Below, piece by piece: positions 4,851-5,564 of a DNA stretch of 5,564 nt (its first letter is position 1; every line of letters starts with the position of its first letter). The stretch is taken from assembly GCA_003519585.1 (NCBI GenBank), contig DOWL01000155.1, forward strand, positions 20,235 through 25,798. The letters run 5' to 3'. This DNA is from Nocardioides sp. (lineage in GTDB: Bacteria > Actinomycetota > Actinomycetes > Propionibacteriales > Nocardioidaceae). The notes below the pieces were generated by a model. That model saw only the letters and a program-made list of their open reading frames with translations, was not told the origin of the DNA and ran no database searches. A program made the translations under genes and the position numbers.

Positions 4851-5434
4851 CTCGCGTGGGTCCGGGCGGAGAGCTGCTCGGCGAACGACAGCAACCGGGC
4901 CACGGAGTCCTGGCCGTCGGCGGCTGCGGAGACCCGCAGTGAGAAGTCGTCGGAGGCGAGGACGCCGGTGTAGCCGTGGTCGGCCTCGCACTGCGGGTCG
5001 TCGCAGCCGGCGGGTTCGAGGTCCACCCGCGAGATCCCGCCCCAGCCGAGGGTCATCACGGCCTCGGCGGGCGAACTCGGACCCTTGGTGGGGTTGGCGA
5101 CCATCCGGGTCACCACCACCGAGGTGACCGCGCTCAGCCGGATCGCCTCGGAAGAGGTCGAGGTGTAGGGCTCGGGCAGCAGGTCGTCGCCGGCGTGCTC
5201 GTCGGTGTGGACGATGACCAGCCGGCTCGGCGTGAGCACCACGACCGAGAGGTGGCGACGCACCTCGTCGCGGTCGAACGTGGGTTCGTGGTGGACGTAG
5301 AACGAGACGACCCGCTCCCCCGAGACGGCGGCGGACACGCTGTCGGCGACCACGTCGGGGTAGTAGCCGGTCCGGTCGATCGCGTCCCGCAATTCGATGC
5401 TGCGGTCCTGGTCGTCGGTGGTGCGCAAAGGCAT
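4847..5434 (-). CDS. DUF5998 family protein
   Basis: This 195-residue actinobacterial protein of unknown function is recognised as DUF5998. Visible features are an early TGYYPDVVADSV segment (22-33), VSFYVHHEPTFDRDEVRRHL (43-62), a beta-rich core VVVLTPSRLVIVHTDEH (64-80), and a Cys/His group CDDPQCEADHGYTG (144-157; Cys144, Cys149, His153) that could bind a metal. No signal peptide or membrane segment is present. The start is ATG 5434; no ATG, GTG or TTG start is in frame further upstream within the window, and no clear Shine-Dalgarno or TANNNT box precedes it. It is the first gene of a two-gene operon with the phosphodiesterase, joined by a TTGA stop/start overlap. The tight coupling suggests a shared function or complex, but no role is established. 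The family name is from memory of its sequence pattern. Confidence 0.85.
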   Translation of the reverse strand: MPLRTTDDQDRSIELRDAIDRTGYYPDVVADSVSAAVSGERVVSFYVHHEPTFDRDEVRRHLSVVVLTPSRLVIVHTDEHAGDDLLPEPYTSTSSEAIRLSAVTSVVVTRMVANPTKGPSSPAEAVMTLGWGGISRVDLEPAGCDDPQCEADHGYTGVLASDDFSLRVSAAADGQDSVARLLSFAEQLSARTHAS

Positions 5435-5564
5435 GAGGTGGAGTCTTGCACGCCCCCGAACGGCGAGTCCTCGGAGCCGGGCCGTCCCTTGGTCGCCGTC
5501 AGGGCGTACGGCCTGGTTCGGGCGAGGTCCGCAACTAGGGAGGGAGCGCAGCGACCCGGTCTTT
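5435..5564. other. Right-edge region upstream of DUF5998
   Basis: These 130 bases hold no gene that can be supported. On the minus strand, 5564-5535 reads as KDRVAALPP and a TAG stop, which could be the last codons of a gene beyond the edge, but nine codons prove nothing. The plus strand has AGGGAGCGCAGCGACCCGG (5538-5556), a word resembling the AGCGCAGCGA core of the left-edge repeat. The DUF5998 promoter should lie here but no clear box is seen. Confidence 0.3.

Noticed and set aside
4254..5127. Long plus-strand frames opposite the phosphodiesterase and DUF5998 genes
   Set aside because: Compositionally biased shadows antisense to genes with clear catalytic motifs.

Overview
The window is high-GC, densely coded DNA typical of an actinobacterium. 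The family mix (DUF2000, DUF5998, a two-domain VOC protein, type II thymidine kinase), the frequent GTG/TTG starts and the repeat at the left edge suggest Nocardioidaceae, perhaps Nocardioides. That placement is inference from recognised families and repeats, with no database search. Seven protein-coding genes fill almost all of the window. No RNA gene, CRISPR array, phage gene or transposase was seen.

Left block (1-2125). A palindromic repeat at the edge is followed by a minus-strand pair: an AraC-family regulator (901-1665) and a two-domain rhodanese of 3-mercaptopyruvate sulfurtransferase type (65-904). Their ends overlap by four bases (GTGA), so they are probably co-transcribed and translationally coupled. 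Divergent from them, across 49 bp, is a small DUF2000 protein (1715-2125). The layout suggests that the AraC protein controls itself, the sulfurtransferase and perhaps DUF2000, but no effector can be read from sequence.

Middle block (2126-3557). A type II thymidine kinase (tdk, plus strand) has a candidate leaderless promoter immediately before its start. It ends tail-to-tail with a minus-strand two-domain VOC/glyoxalase-like protein. The two reading frames overlap by 15 bp, and a small inverted repeat sits in the overlap and could act as a shared bidirectional terminator.

Between 3558 and 3704 lies a cluster of three hairpins: two copies of a 31-bp palindromic repeat and an unrelated inverted repeat between them. 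It lies just after the stop of the upstream operon and just before the promoter of the VOC gene.

Right block (3705-5434, minus strand). A DUF5998 gene is followed by an alkaline-phosphatase-superfamily (nucleotide pyrophosphatase/phosphodiesterase-like) gene that starts at TTG inside the DUF5998 stop (TTGA overlap). The last 130 bp hold no convincing gene, only a GC-rich edge that may include the last codons of another gene or part of a dispersed repeat.

Most of this is ordinary chromosomal housekeeping. The most unusual signals are the palindromic repeats, the repeated TANNNT-plus-6-or-7-nt arrangement before start codons (leaderless mRNAs), the stop/start overlaps using GTG and TTG, and the hairpin buried in the convergent gene overlap.
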